Source: Prostheceraeus crozeri
Taxonomy: Eukaryota > Platyhelminthes > Polycladida > Euryleptidae
Length of the DNA stretch: 64,000 bases
Assembly (NCBI GenBank): GCA_907163375.1
Contig: CAJQUW010006272.1
Span: 108,470 to 172,469, forward strand
Direction: 5' to 3'
Below, piece by piece: positions 1 through 10,434 of the stretch (positions within the stretch are counted from its first letter, which is position 1; every line of letters begins with the position of its first letter). The translations under genes and the position numbers were made by a program. The notes under the pieces were generated by a model. That model saw nothing but the letters and a program-made list of their open reading frames with translations. It was not told the DNA's origin and ran no database searches.

Positions 1-410
1 CATGCCATAGCAAGAGCGTCGCAATCGAAATCCGTTGTCAACGGCGGGGTCAGCTCATCGGCATTTATGAGGCCACTGATGCGCCTCGTGCGAGGAGAAA
101 TTGGAGCCGCCGTCGATGTTCCACCTCCTGTACGCCGCACTTCTGTCTTACACGCGGCCAATTTCTTCTTCGCTTCGATCTTCTGCCTCTTCCACAGCGC
201 CTTTAGCTCGTCAGCTGTTCTGCAGCCGTGTCCATGCGACGAGAATTCTTCGGCGATCTTCCGCCACGTATCCGCCTTTTTCCTTACAATCGCGCAACTT
301 GTTCTCTTGTCTTCGACAATCAGCCGGTGGTGCGTCGGTTTCAGCAATTCGATAAGCAAGTTTTGCTCTGCTATCGAAAAATTGCGACCTCTCTTCTTTT
401 GCGCAATGAT
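1..410 (-). pseudogene. Myb/SANT-like DNA-binding protein fragment, PIF/Harbinger type
   Basis: Read on the minus strand, 410-150 gives a helix-rich, Arg/Lys/Glu-rich stretch (SQFFDSRAKLAYRIAE, then WTRLQ) that fits the Myb/SANT-like domain of Harbinger-associated and NAIF1-like proteins. The end, at 95-1, reads RRISGLINADELTPPLTTDF and continues out of the window, as the C-terminal linker of this family does. Such proteins bind transposon ends and partner the Harbinger nuclease. The coding frame is not continuous, so this is a relic. No nuclease gene is visible here. The family is recognised from memory of its pattern, not from a search. Confidence 0.5.
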
Positions 411-436
411 CAAAATGAGTGCTATTAACTGTCTTA

Positions 437-556
437 AACTCAGTTTGATTAAATGGTTTTATTAAACTGAGTTTGGTGCATCGACAGAAATAAACTGAGT
501 TTTTCAAAACCAAGTTTGACAGCAAACCAGGTTTAGATAAACCTCGTTGGTGCATA
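437..556. repeat. AT-rich segment with three 11-bp AAACT(C/G)AGTTT motifs
   Basis: AAACTCAGTTT or AAACTGAGTTT occurs near 437, 466 and 492, and TGCATCG/TGCATAC follows an identical GGTGCAT at about 476 and 550. The segment lies between the Myb/SANT fragment and the LINE fragment and probably is the terminal region of the inserted transposon. The exact border and any target duplication cannot be fixed because the other end is outside the window. Confidence 0.3.
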
Positions 557-1740
557 CGGGTCTGTTCTCGAGTGTCTTGATTTGTTGATCCTCATCAAAC
601 TTCTTGATGTCTTCCGCCATTTTGCGTTTTGTGGTTTTACACAGTTCGACGTATTCAATGTGTTTAGAGTGTATGTTGGTTCTCTTCAGTATTCGGCGCT
701 TTTCCAGAAGAGATTTCGCTTCCCCTGACAGTTTATCCTTTTTTCGTTCTTGTGTCTTTCCGAAATACTGACTGCCGATTCTCGTATGGTCGCTGACGTT
801 TTCGCAAAAAATCATTAATATCAAATTTCGTTATCTAGTTCCATGGTGTCAAACTTATTTGTGACAGACAGTTGGTATTCTTCCTTGTGGGTTGATAGTT
901 TAGCGACATCTGCCATTTGAGGTTTCCGTATTAGCTTTGCTCTCTCCATTTTCGTGTTGAAACGCACCGAAGCCCGCACCAGCCGATATATCGCTGCCAG
1001 TGTTGAAGCGATTCATGACGTTGACATCTTGAATGATATGAGGCATGCTTGACAGGATGTAGTCCATCTCATTCTTCGTGGTTCCGTTTGGAGAGATCCA
1101 GGTCCATTTCCTCGAAGACTTCTTCTTGAAATAGATGCTCATTTTCTTAAGTCCATGTTGTTCGGCAAATTGAAACCATCCGGTGTCCTCTGTCATTTCT
1201 AGTTCCTATGCCGTATGGTCCGGTATAAGATTCACTTGGATCATGTCTCCAGTGTTGAATCTTTTAGTGTTGAAATCACACCAATATCAGGTTTACAGTA
1301 GGGTCTGCTGCTAGTGATAGGATTGTCCACTTCATCGTATACCTTCTCGACCTCCTCATCTGGGGACAAACTGTCAGGGGAATCGAAATTCTTCTGGAAA
1401 AGCGCCAAAAACTGAAGAGAACCAACCGACCATTTTTGTCGGCAGATATAGCTGTATGCAATTCAAGTGGTAATTCTTATTGATCCTTGGGCTACTTTTT
1501 CACATATCCATTGAAGCTAGTTACTTTGTCCGCAATCTTCTTATGTACTAGGAAGCCTACTCCGTTTCGATGCAACTTACCAACTTTGTAGTATAACATG
1601 TGACCGCTTCTTCTGAGTTTTTGACAACCTTCTTCTTTCATGTGAGTTTCACAGATACAATAATATCGAAATTTATTTTGCTTACTTCTTTCCAATTCTT
1701 GCGACGCGGTCATCAGTGATGAGTGAGCATCGTACGTTCC
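557..1740 (-). pseudogene. LINE endonuclease fragment, RTE-like
   Basis: Minus-strand pieces match the apurinic-type endonuclease of RTE-like LINEs, often mis-annotated as craniofacial development protein 2. 1,713-1,492 gives YYCICETHMKEEG and GVGFLVHKKIADKV (the ETH motif and the middle of the domain). 1,150-960 gives KKKSSRKWTWISPNGTTKNE and VMNRFNTGSD, the end of the domain with its W-I-SP-G and NEMDYI block. Downstream (824-560) is a basic, Glu-rich linker. Several frame changes make it a pseudogene. No reverse transcriptase is present, because the copy is cut at about 556 next to the Myb/SANT-bearing segment. The first 400 bases upstream (1,740-2,150) are GC-richer and probably are the LINE 5'UTR. 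Confidence 0.7.
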
Positions 1741-2160
1741 AATATTCAGATGTAGGGGTGCTTGAGGCAGCGTTTTCGCACCCAGTGATTCTTAGAACCC
1801 TCTGCTCCTTTCCCGTTTTGACTGCTGCCGTGGTCAAGGGGTCTAGAGCTGCTGGGAACTGAGGACCATAGATTATTAGTGACTTGTATGCGGTTCAAGG
1901 AAGTGCCTTACTCGCCACGCTTGGCACCGCGCGTTTGCGAGGGATCTTCTGCTAGGGTCACCTTCCCGTTAAGACAGTTAGCTGTACAATCTGACGGGTT
2001 CCGTCACCCGGTTTTTCATTCCGTTAGCTACTCCTAGATGGGCTACCTACATGGTTTACGAACCCCATCTGCCCTGGCAAGGGTTATTTTAGACTTTTTA
2101 GACTGGCACCTTCACTCGCCGGTGACCCGCAGCTGCTACAGTCACCCGGGGAAGACCACA
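1741..2160 (-). other. GC-rich segment, likely 5'UTR of the RTE-like LINE
   Basis: This stretch has no open frame and lies directly upstream, in minus-strand sense, of the endonuclease fragment. Its CCGGGTGAC, GGTGACC and CCCATCT blocks and higher GC content set it apart from the AT-rich surroundings. Assignment as LINE 5'UTR is inferred from position only. Confidence 0.35.
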
Positions 2161-2164
2161 AAGG

Positions 2165-2760
2165 GCAAAGATGCGCAGAAGTTGTGGCTCGATGTGTGTT
2201 TGAAAGTTTGAAATGTCGCTGAATAGGCCATATTTTCAAACTTGTGAAGGCTGTGTAGGACAGAGTATTGGATGGATTTTGATGAAACTTTACTTGAAGG
2301 TGAGTGAGGTAGTGTAGAGCTTAAGTTTGGCTCTATTGCGTTTTCCGCAAAGATGCGCAGAAGTTGTGGCTCGAGGTGTGTTTGAAAGTTTGAAATGTCG
2401 CTGAATAGGCCATATTTTCAAACTTGTGAAGGCTGTGTAGGACAGAGTATTGAATGGATTTTGATGAAACTTTGCTTGAAGATGAGTGAGGTAGTGTAAA
2501 GCTTAAGTTTGGCTCTATTGCGTTTTCCGCAAAGATGCGCAGAAGTTTTGGCTAGTTGTGTGTTTTGAGGATTGTTTTTTTGTCGTTTTTGTCATATTGT
2601 GAAGGCTGTGTAGGACAGAGTATTGAATGGATTTGATGTAAACTTTACTTGAAGGTGAGTGAGGTAGTGTAGAGCTTAAGTTTGGCTCTATTGCGTTTTC
2701 CGCAAAGATGTGTAGAAGTTGTGGCTCGATGTGTTCTTTTTATCGTGATGTTATTTATTT
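2165..2760. repeat. 182-bp tandem repeat, about 3.3 copies
   Basis: The phrase GCAAAGATGCGCAGAAGTTG recurs at 2,165, 2,347 and 2,529, and in a variant form at 2,702, so the period is 182, 182 and 173 bp. Each unit also carries GAAGGCTGTGTAGGACAGAG and GAGTGAGGTAGTGTA. The units differ by only a few substitutions except the third, which has lost some bases. No gene is seen from here to 3,246. Confidence 0.9.
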
Positions 2761-3246
2761 TGGCTCTATAGTAAAAAATCATTAACCCTATTTCGCTATC
2801 TCCGAACGACCGTGAATTAAGGTATTTCCTTTTAAAAGGGCTTCTTCCGACCTTCTACTTCTAGCCATTGTGAGATATCTAGAGCACCGGGATATGCAAG
2901 TCCTAAATTTTCACGATAGCCCACACTCAATACGGAGTCAGGACTGATAGATTTCATTGTTCGATAGCGCAAAGCGCAATTCATTGGCAATTCGTTGAGC
3001 TGCTGTTCACGGGAATTTCATACAGGACAGCACAACAGTGTGTGCACACGCAGTCATAATACTGCCTTTGTCCTTCGTCCTCACAGTGATCTGCCTAATC
3101 TGCATGCAAATATGTGAGGCAAGCGTCATCTGATTGATCGATGCGTTGCTATAGCATCAAGCTTGTCTCAAAACATATTATGCGTGCGCCTAACTGGGAA
3201 AGCAGCGCGCCCTGCAGATCAGTCTACGTCCTACGATGATAATAAA

Positions 3247-3559
3247 GGCACTACTGCAGTTTAGTGCACCCTCTTTTACCCCTACTGCAGTTTAGTGCAC
3301 CCTAAAATGCATGTGAGAACAACATGATTTAATCAACAGAATGAATGCCGTTCATTCTTCCCTATAGTTATAAATGAGTGTCTTTGTGTCTTCGTGTGTC
3401 TTCGTCTTCGTCTTCGCACATTATACCGAGCGCGCGCTTCGGTGTAATGTGCGTAGTCATCGTTTGCGGGAGAATGCGCCGTTGTTTTAGGGTGCACTAA
3501 ACGGAAGTAGGCGCGTTTCCGTCTCTTTCATAGAGGGTGCACTAAACTGCAGTAGTGCC
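3247..3559. mobile_element. 313-bp MITE with 8-bp target duplication (hAT/P type)
   Basis: The ends are inverted: GGCACTACTGCAGTTTAGTG at the left and its complement at 3,540-3,559. The 8-bp sequence ATAATAAA lies directly outside both ends (3,239-3,246 and 3,560-3,567). Each end also has a second, subterminal copy of the CTGCAGTTTAGTGCACCCT motif. The centre (about 3,417-3,455) holds a GC hairpin, CACATTATACCGA paired with TCGGTGTAATGTG. There is no coding capacity. An 8-bp duplication fits hAT or P superfamilies; the terminal sequence does not decide between them. Confidence 0.85.
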
Positions 3560-3573
3560 ATAATAAACAGCAA

Positions 3574-4131
3574 GTGCACAAAAGCACATCAGATAACTCA
3601 ACGAATGTGCATATTTCGTTTTTTGCATTTTCTCATGACCAGACTCTTCGCGACAAATGGATAAGACAAAGAGCAATTAAACGAGAGGATGTCGATAATT
3701 TTGGCCAAAGAAGCGTCTTCCTTCCAACCTTGTCTTCGCGAATTTGTTCTCTGCACTTCCTTGAAAATGATTTGATCAAGACAAGTCAGCAATTCAAGAT
3801 CATCTAAGCGTCCCAGAAAAGAATTGAAACTATTGCAACTCAAATCTTCGACAGTTCCCAGTGTTTTCAACAACTTTCCATCTTACTATACCTCGGCATC
3901 TTCATCAACCAAAACAAACTTTTTGTGGAAAACGCATCAACGGCAACGGCTCGCATGGAAGGAGAGAACACAAGAATGGAAACTTGATAATTCGAATTCC
4001 CAAGGATGCCTATCACCGATTTCGAGGATCTCTTAGATTGGCTTCCTTCAATAAATCTCCCAACAAATTACACATATATTACGACTTCCGAGTGCTCAGT
4101 GTTATCTCATTTTTCTTCAGAATCATTTAAC
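3574..4131 (+). pseudogene. THAP-domain gene relic
   Basis: The first frame (3,574-3,807) reads SFFAFSHDQTLRDKWIRQ, then REDVDNFG and SSRICSLHF. These are the middle and end of a THAP zinc finger, with the family tryptophan and the C-x2-H pair. The first zinc pair (C-x2-4-C) is not seen. A second frame continues with the post-THAP linker TVPSVFNNFPSYY, as THAP proteins and P-type transposases have. An AATAAA lies just after the last stop (about 4,132). It is probably the 5' end of a P-type transposase gene, but no catalytic domain follows, so a host THAP gene cannot be excluded. Confidence 0.55.
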
Positions 4132-4136
4132 AATAA

Positions 4137-5030
4137 ATTGTCTCCACACTTTCAAAGTTTCATTCGTATATTTCATGATTTGTAATTTGACTTCTACATC
4201 GATGGAATCAGGATACATGGTAATCGATTTTATTATCTCTTGGAAACGAATGACACAATCTAAGAAACGGAATTGACTAATTTATGCAAAATGTAAGTCA
4301 TTGCTATGACTCGAACATCATGTTGTTAATAGGTAAGCTGATCTATAAATATTTCTCTCCATCGGTTGTTAGTTATAATTTGTACAGGATTTAGTAATTT
4401 TATTATTGTACGCTTAGGTCTATCACTGGCAATATTTGTTCAGAAATAAAGGCGTTCCACATTTTACATCGTTAAGCTTTATCCTGATGTTATTACAATG
4501 TTATGATAATTTGCATTTTTCATGATGAATTGATGACAGTATATTACACGTCTACTCATTACTAATGTGCCTCTACAGAAGTAAAAACCCATTTCATAAA
4601 TCATAATTTTTAAACATGAAATCGTGTAGATGAAGAGATGAACCCGCATGAGATGAACAGTCAAATCCTAGGCTTTTATTTGACTTATTGTTCATCAAGA
4701 TACGTCAACTTTTAGTGAAAATGTGTGATTATGACTCTAAAAATCTGCTTGATTTTTAAAAAATCGAATAACTGCCATTATTAATTTAAGTTAAACTGCT
4801 TTTGGTTGTGAGTCACTCGCGTTGTTACAGCTTTCAGTTTGCGGGTGCGATCTTCGATGAGAATCCGTTGACATGTGTATTTATATTTAATAACATCATG
4901 CGAGGCAATCACAACGAAGTACAAATTAAGCAAAGTTAGCAATATACTGACGTCAGTCTTCAATACAGTTCGCGGTACATTTCAAACAGCGATCAGTCAG
5001 AGGACTTGCTGCATCTCCATTCTTGATAGG
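4137..5030. other. AT-rich stretch without recognisable features
   Basis: Only short, unrelated open frames and A/T runs are seen on either strand. I see no conserved protein motif, RNA gene or transposon end here. Confidence 0.4.
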
Positions 5031-5036
5031 GGCGGA

Positions 5037-5245
5037 TGGGGCACATTGAACATGTCTTTGATCTTTTCTCAACAGTTTGAATATACTAAATCAAATGAAC
5101 CAAAATCAAACTCGGATGAAAGGTTGAGGATATCCTTAGTAATCTCTGAGTTGGTGGACGTTTTTGTGACATTTAATCTCCTCAAATTTTTTAAATTGAA
5201 ATTTCTACCAAAGTGGTTCAATGTGCCCCATGCGTGGGGCACATT
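5037..5245. repeat. Short inverted repeat with GGGGCACATT ends
   Basis: GGGGCACATTGAAC at 5,038 is mirrored by GTTCAATGTGCCCC at 5,217. The right side also forms a tight palindrome, AATGTGCCCC-atgcgt-GGGGCACATT (about 5,220-5,245). This looks like a small non-autonomous element or its remains. No clear target duplication was found. Confidence 0.4.
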
Positions 5246-5319
5246 TAAACCACCCACTGTGGTGGCTACTTTGCGATGTTCATCAATCCACAAACGTACC
5301 AGGGCTTTCGTATAGCTCA

Positions 5320-6060
5320 CCCACATACCCACAAATCCCATACCTTCACTATCCCCCAACCTACCCACACCCCTTAACCCCACCCCCCCACCCTTAAATC
5401 CCAACAACTGAAACCGAAAATCCACCCCCGTCCCCCCGCAACTCACTCGAGACAACCCCAACAACAACAATAAACGCCCACCAACCAAACAGAACCAAAC
5501 CAAATCTCCAAACCATACCCCTAAAAACAGCAAAACCTCCCCCTCACCAACCAAAATCTCACAAAACCAACACCCTCCCTCCACACCAACATACCCCCCC
5601 AAAGACAAAACCAGCAACCCCACTAAAAAAATCAAACCTCTTTCGAAATACATAACAACCCGTTACCACACACACCCTCGCTCCCCTAATGTCCAGTGTC
5701 GCCTTACGCAAACGTTAATTAATTTTGCGAGAAAACCTCAACTCATCCCCTTCTCTAACTCTCAATACCAACAATACACTCATCAGACCCCGTTATTAAT
5801 TTACGCTGTGTGGCTATCCTAAAAACACAAAACCCCCCCCCAGAGCGCCCATTTCCCCGGACGAGTTTTGGTTTTGTTTTCAGCTTCGATGCCAAGAGTG
5901 TTAGAGCTGTACTTCTTTTATCGATGCTGTAAAGGTGTTGACAGTGAAGTTTCTCTTTACACAAACTAGAGACCCCCTCTCTTTACCAAGGTCGGGTACA
6001 AGCCGACCTCAAACCAAATTCACCTTTGCCCCCCAATGGCAAAAGTTCATTTTGCTTAAC
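5320..6060. repeat. C/A-rich low-complexity tract and flanking non-coding DNA
   Basis: From about 5,320 to 5,660 the plus strand is almost only C and A with scattered T, including runs of 6-8 C. The long minus-strand frame it opens (Gly/Val/Leu-rich) is a by-product of that composition. From 5,700 to 6,060 there is a short C-run (5,837) and no recognisable gene. 6,060-6,700 is AT-rich and empty as far as I can see. Confidence 0.6.
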
Positions 6061-6707
6061 CCATAGTGAAATCTTATATAATAGTTCAAGTAGTTATTTT
6101 CAGGGATATCGGCCGCAAACTTAGTATCCTTATTTAGTGAGTTTAACAGTTTTTAGCTTTTAACTCAGTAAATAAAGATGTAGTTTAATAAAGTTTATAG
6201 ATATAAATAATAATATACAATAAGAAAAGTTAATCGTTTTAAGAATAAGTCTATTAATGATATTTTTTCTTCTAATTTAAGTCATTTTTTTCTTCTCAGG
6301 AATGATTGATCAATAATCAATGATGTCAAGCAATAATCAACCATTGAAGCGATAGTAAGCAATCGTGTTCGATATAGGTTATGAAACTTCTATGTGAAAG
6401 TGAAAATATCGCAGTGATTAGGCCTACACTATCGGCTTTCTTGGCCTGATGATCCAAGGCTAAACGTTACTGACTAAACGTTAACCAAGGTTACTGAATG
6501 ACAAAGACTTTTGAATTGTGTAGTCGCAATCTTCATCTATGGTTTAGTGACAACACAACGATGATAAAAACTGTAAAAATCCTGCATGTAAAAGAGTGCA
6601 TGTCCGTTTTGTGGAAACAGGACCATATTGACATTCTCAATTAAACTATAATGTAATCATGCTTCCATTGGTTCGCTGCTTCTTTTTTACACTGATACTG
6701 TTATCAA

Positions 6708-7590
6708 AATACAAATGAAAATAGGAAAGCCATAAATGATGCAATTGTGAAAAAATGCGTACACTCAATGTAAACATTTCAAAAGTAAGGGAATGCCAAG
6801 TTAGTTATTACATCATTTTATGAGAAAAAATTAATGAAAATTAACTAATTAACTTCTGGTTGCCGGACTATTTGTCTAACTTATAATTAATTAAACATGA
6901 CCTAACATTTATGTTCCCTGAAGATAGCTTCGTGAGGAAAACATAAATTCATTTACAAATGTAATTACATTTGTTTAGTAACAATAAATGCAAATTAATT
7001 GAAGCATTTTAAAATTGAAGGCATTTAGAAATATACCTTTATGCATTTTCTTCATTCACATATCTATAAATGCCTAAAATTCCATCAAGGCATGCTCTTT
7101 TCAGTTATCATTTTATACCCTGAAGATGACTGCGTTCTGTAGTTGAAATTATTCGAAATTGGTCAATAACGGCTGAATAAATCACATCATTAAGTTACAT
7201 ATACATCAGATGATAATTCGAAAGTAAGGAAATGCCAAATTGCTGCTAATTTGGCATTCCCTTACTTTTGAATTATTATCTGATGTAATTTATGCATGTG
7301 ATTTATTATTCATCCGTACCAATTTCGAGTAATTTCAACTACAGAACGCAGTCATCTTCAAGGTATAAAATGATAATTGAACAGAGCATGCTTTGATGGA
7401 ATTTTAGACATTTATATGCATGCGAATGAAGAATATGCATAAAGGCATATTTGTAAATGCTTAAAATTTCATCAATGCATTCTCATTTTTTATACCCTGA
7501 AAATGGCTACGCTGAGTATAGTTGAAATTAATTGGTTCATGATCTAATAAATTAGCATCATATGGGCAATCCTATTTTCACTTTCATTTA
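6708..7590. repeat. Inverted-repeat composite with hammerhead-like motifs
   Basis: Two arms of roughly 190 bp meet near 7,230, where GCCAAATTGCTGCTAATTTGGC forms the tip. The arms share GTAAGG(A/G)AATGCCAA, CATCAGAT, GACTGCGTTCTGTAGTTGAAA and GGCATGCT/AGCATGC blocks. Outer pieces at 6,712-6,745 and 7,550-7,585 (GAAAATAGG...ATGATGC) are also inverted to each other. A third unit occurs at 6,779-6,940. Four CUGANGA-stem-GAAA-like motifs lie within. No protein is coded. The structure resembles PLE-type terminal repeats, but that assignment is an inference. Confidence 0.55.
7120..7148 (+). ncRNA. Hammerhead-ribozyme-like core (candidate)
   Basis: CTGAAGA (7,120-7,126) fits the CUGANGA box. It is followed by a 7-bp stem with G-U pairs (GACTGCG / TGTAGTT) closed by TTC, then GAAA (7,145-7,148). 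Weaker relatives lie at about 6,919 (plus), 7,330-7,362 (minus) and 7,498 (plus). Stems I and III are not obvious, so activity is doubtful. PLEs are known to carry hammerhead motifs in their terminal repeats. Confidence 0.3.
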
Positions 7591-8380
7591 GAATGTCCAA
7601 CCAAAGAGGCATCATCTCTACGTGATTGTTGACTGTTTATAATTATCTTAAAAGATTTCCAAATTAGACTTGACCAACCCTCTTAATCATGTTTGCAAGT
7701 GGACAGGCATTTGCTATATTTATTTTTCATGATTGTTAGCTGTTTGTAATTGTCTTTAAAGATTTCCAAAAATGCGTTTTTGATCCACACTTGCAATCAT
7801 GTTCTCATATGGATTTATTTGTCATACTTGAACTTCCTTTTTTTATACTGATCGTCAGCTGCATATTTGCGTTTGAAAATTTCCAGATTGAACACTTTAT
7901 CTCCTTCGCAATCATCCTAATTTCGTAATTTGTTTTATGACACATTTTTCATCGGAACTTGTCTAGTGCTCGTAATACATATGGTGATCCTTGTATTTTA
8001 CTATTTTTTGCCGGGAAATAAATGTGACAGCAGGTCGGGTAATTAATGTAATGCCATTGATTTTAAGCAGCATAATTACATGAAGTGAATAAAAGCTCAT
8101 GTCGTTTTCCTTTTTTTATGTTAAATGTACATGTATGTTCCTATTTATTTTAATTATGTTAAATTCTATAACTTCTTTTCATGCGTCAATAATATTCAAT
8201 ATTTTTTGCATCAAGCATCTTAATGCGCATATTAGACCAAAGTCGTTGTCCCTCAAGAAGATATCATCAATGGAGACCGGACACCCAAGCCAGCACAACC
8301 GATGGCAGAGAAGCATATTACCACTGTTCTGTAGGCCGACATTTACTTTTGAGGTGAGTCGCTAAAATAATTTCTTGTGC
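7591..8380. other. AT-rich DNA without recognised gene
   Basis: GATTGTTGACTGTTTATAAT and GATTGTTAGCTGTTTGTAAT (about 7,624 and 7,731) are two diverged copies of one short segment, each followed by AAGATTTCCAAA. Nothing else is recognisable. Short frames near the right end lack any family motif. Confidence 0.35.
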
Positions 8381-8383
8381 GAT

Positions 8384-8620
8384 TATTTGTCACTGCCTCC
8401 GAATGTTTTGGTTTCAGCAGCATTGAGTTTTTCTGCTGTTAATCCTTGGAACATTTCGTAGCAGGATGACACCGATCAGCAGCATTTTTATATTGTAGGG
8501 CTATTCTTGTCACTGCCTCCGAATGTTTTAGTTTTAGCAGCATGAGTTTTTCTGCTGTTAATCCTTAGAGCATTTCGTATAGCAGAATGACTTTGATCAA
8601 CAATATTCATCACTAATAAC
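8384..8620. repeat. Tandem duplication of about 120 bp, two copies
   Basis: TTGTCACTGCCTCCGAATGT occurs at about 8,387 and 8,507, each followed by GTTTTTCTGCTGTTAATCCT and an AGCAGNATGAC block. The copies differ at about one base in ten. Confidence 0.75.
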
Positions 8621-8702
8621 AGCAAAGTTCTTCAATATTTTGCTACAACGTCAAGTAGGCTATAACTGTAATTTCATCAAAAGAATGTGAACATATAATT
8701 AG

Positions 8703-8935
8703 GTGTCGGCGGCTGTCGGGGAATTGTCGGCGGCAGCTGTCGGGGAATTGTCGGAGGCTGTCGGGAATTGTCGGTGGCTGTCGGGGAATTGTCGGCAGTG
8801 TGTCGGCGAAACAGTCGAGGAATTGTCGGCTCACCGATTCGTCGGCAGATAGTCGGGGAATTAGGACCTTCGCCGTCATTAAGCCGAGTCGGCTTCCCGA
8901 CAATGGACCGACAGTTCACCGACAGTTTTTTTTCA
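8703..8935. repeat. GC-rich TGTCGGGGAATTGTCGG minisatellite
   Basis: The motif GGGGAATTGTCGG, with GGCTGTC spacers, is repeated about five times from 8,703 to 8,870. The tract ends with inverted forms (CCGACAGTTCACCGACAG, about 8,907-8,925) and TTTTTTTTCACCGGG. Its base make-up is unlike either flank and it cuts the LINE that begins at 8,940. It may be the body of a small inserted element, but no target duplication is clear. Confidence 0.6.
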
Positions 8936-8939
8936 CCGG

Positions 8940-9420
8940 GATTATAGCGTTGTGGTCATTAGACAGTATTTCCTCGACATGTATCTTTAAACATGCTACC
9001 AAGCAGTCTCCGTTGCTACAAGGTGGATGGCAAGACACATTGGCATATAGTTTTACCAGAACTTTCCTTGCAAGACTTTACCCACAGAGATTCAGCATCG
9101 TTACTTATGTCCATTATTTCGTAATTCAATGATTGTCTTGCATATATGGGGATGCGACCACCTTTATGTGATTTGATACAATCGGGCCTTTTGCAATGAC
9201 ATTCCAAGCGATCGCGTAAGATAGAGAAATCCTTTATTGTTATGTAAGAGTCAAGAATTATTTTCCTGAGAAATGTTTCTGTTATACAAAATAAATCGAT
9301 ATTCAGTTTTTGCAAATAGTCAGCTACTAAACTACTTGCTTTTTGATTGGTGCTGTTTGTTTTCTTAAGAGAGAATACGTTTAAAACTCCAACTGTAGGT
9401 AAATGGACCTTTGTAGTCAA
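8940..9420 (-). pseudogene. LINE endonuclease (start of ORF2), 3' part missing
   Basis: The frame at 9,420-9,016 reads GVLNVFSLKKTN, then LNIDLFCITETFL and SILRDRLECHCKRPDC, followed by GGRIPIYARQSLNYEI. This is the amino half of an apurinic-like endonuclease (family: TET(W/F)L, R.DR..GGG..IY). The domain goes on in another frame to about 8,940 (SNGDCLVACLKIHVEEIL), where the GC minisatellite begins. No reverse transcriptase follows. Together with the zinc-knuckle protein upstream it is the 5' half of a two-ORF LINE of the Jockey/CR1 group; the exact clade is uncertain. Confidence 0.65.
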
Positions 9421-9525
9421 ATAATGAAGGAAAGATGGGGCACCCGCAATCTTGGAATCGTCATCATCATTACTCGAATAAGCTGAATCTAGTCATAGGT
9501 TGATGATTGGTCGAGGACCGCCTTC

Positions 9526-10430
9526 CTAGTTTGTGATTTTGATCAGACGTTCCAATTGGTTGCGATAGTTGGGACAGTTATGGTCATTGGATCTGTGATT
9601 TGACTTGCAGTGGCAACATTTATACAAGTTTGGAGAGTCTCTGTGTGGACATGACGATGTTGTATGAGACTCAGAACAAATGCAGCAAGTTGATTCATAA
9701 GATTTACATTGTTTAGTGGAATGGCCGTACATTGAACAGTTCATACATTGTAAGACATGAAATCGGTCTTTAACCGGACAAGATAACCCCGATAATCACT
9801 GAGCTTTTATGTAAGATAATTGCTTTTCGCACAGAAGCTGAGATATTAAACACAACACTATTGAAATCCTTATTAGTGTATATGAAGATAATCTCCATTG
9901 ACATTTCCTCTTGGACATCACTCAGCCACAGGTTAGACTTGCATATTTCATCCATGAGATTATCTTGGTCGATGTGCTTTGGTATATGAGATATGGTCAT
10001 CTTGGGATATATAAGTGGTTTACTTTGCGTTTCATAACCCAGAGACTTTCGCACTACGTCTGCGACATCATCGGCTTTAAATTTGGCTTTAACTTCATTT
10101 TTGTTGCGATAGCAACGTAAGAGAGTTGCATTAATATTGTTATTGTGTAACACCTGGCTTATATCGGTCTTATTATTTGCGCGGTTCTTCGATTGATCAA
10201 CATTCTTTATTATCACTGTTGTCGACTGATCTTTCTTCGCGATTTGGGCATATGATAGTGGTTGATTGCTGTTATGATACCACTCTCGAACTCTGGGGGA
10301 TTCGATCTATTGGACAGTTGATAGAGGAAGAAGAAGAGAGAGCTGAATGTCGTCATGAAGTATCCTCTCTTCATTTTTTCAACAACTCTGCGACTCCGAT
10401 CAGTTATGGACCCACCACAGTACACTGCAG
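9526..10430 (-). pseudogene. LINE ORF1: RNA-binding protein with CCHC knuckles
   Basis: Two minus-strand frames carry parts of an ORF1 protein. 10,216-9,770 gives the central domain (LLRCYRNKNEVKAKFKADD, KPLIYPKMTISHIPKH, SDVQEEMSMEIIF), resembling the RRM-like region of gag-type ORF1. 9,744-9,526 gives three Cys/His knuckles: CSMYGHSTKQC, CCICSESHTTSSC and CCHCKSNHRSNDHNC. Such proteins coat LINE RNA and shuttle it to the nucleus. The endonuclease frame starts 106 bp downstream. The frames are not continuous, so the copy is dead. The leader to 10,425 may include the true N-terminus. Confidence 0.7.
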
Positions 10431-10434
10431 CTGA

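Noticed and set aside
5069-5653. 194-codon minus-strand frame rich in Gly, Val, Leu
   Set aside because: It is produced by a C/A-only tract on the plus strand and has no domain pattern.
8643-8919. Two overlapping minus-strand frames of 80-86 codons
   Set aside because: They are generated by the GC-rich TGTCGG minisatellite.
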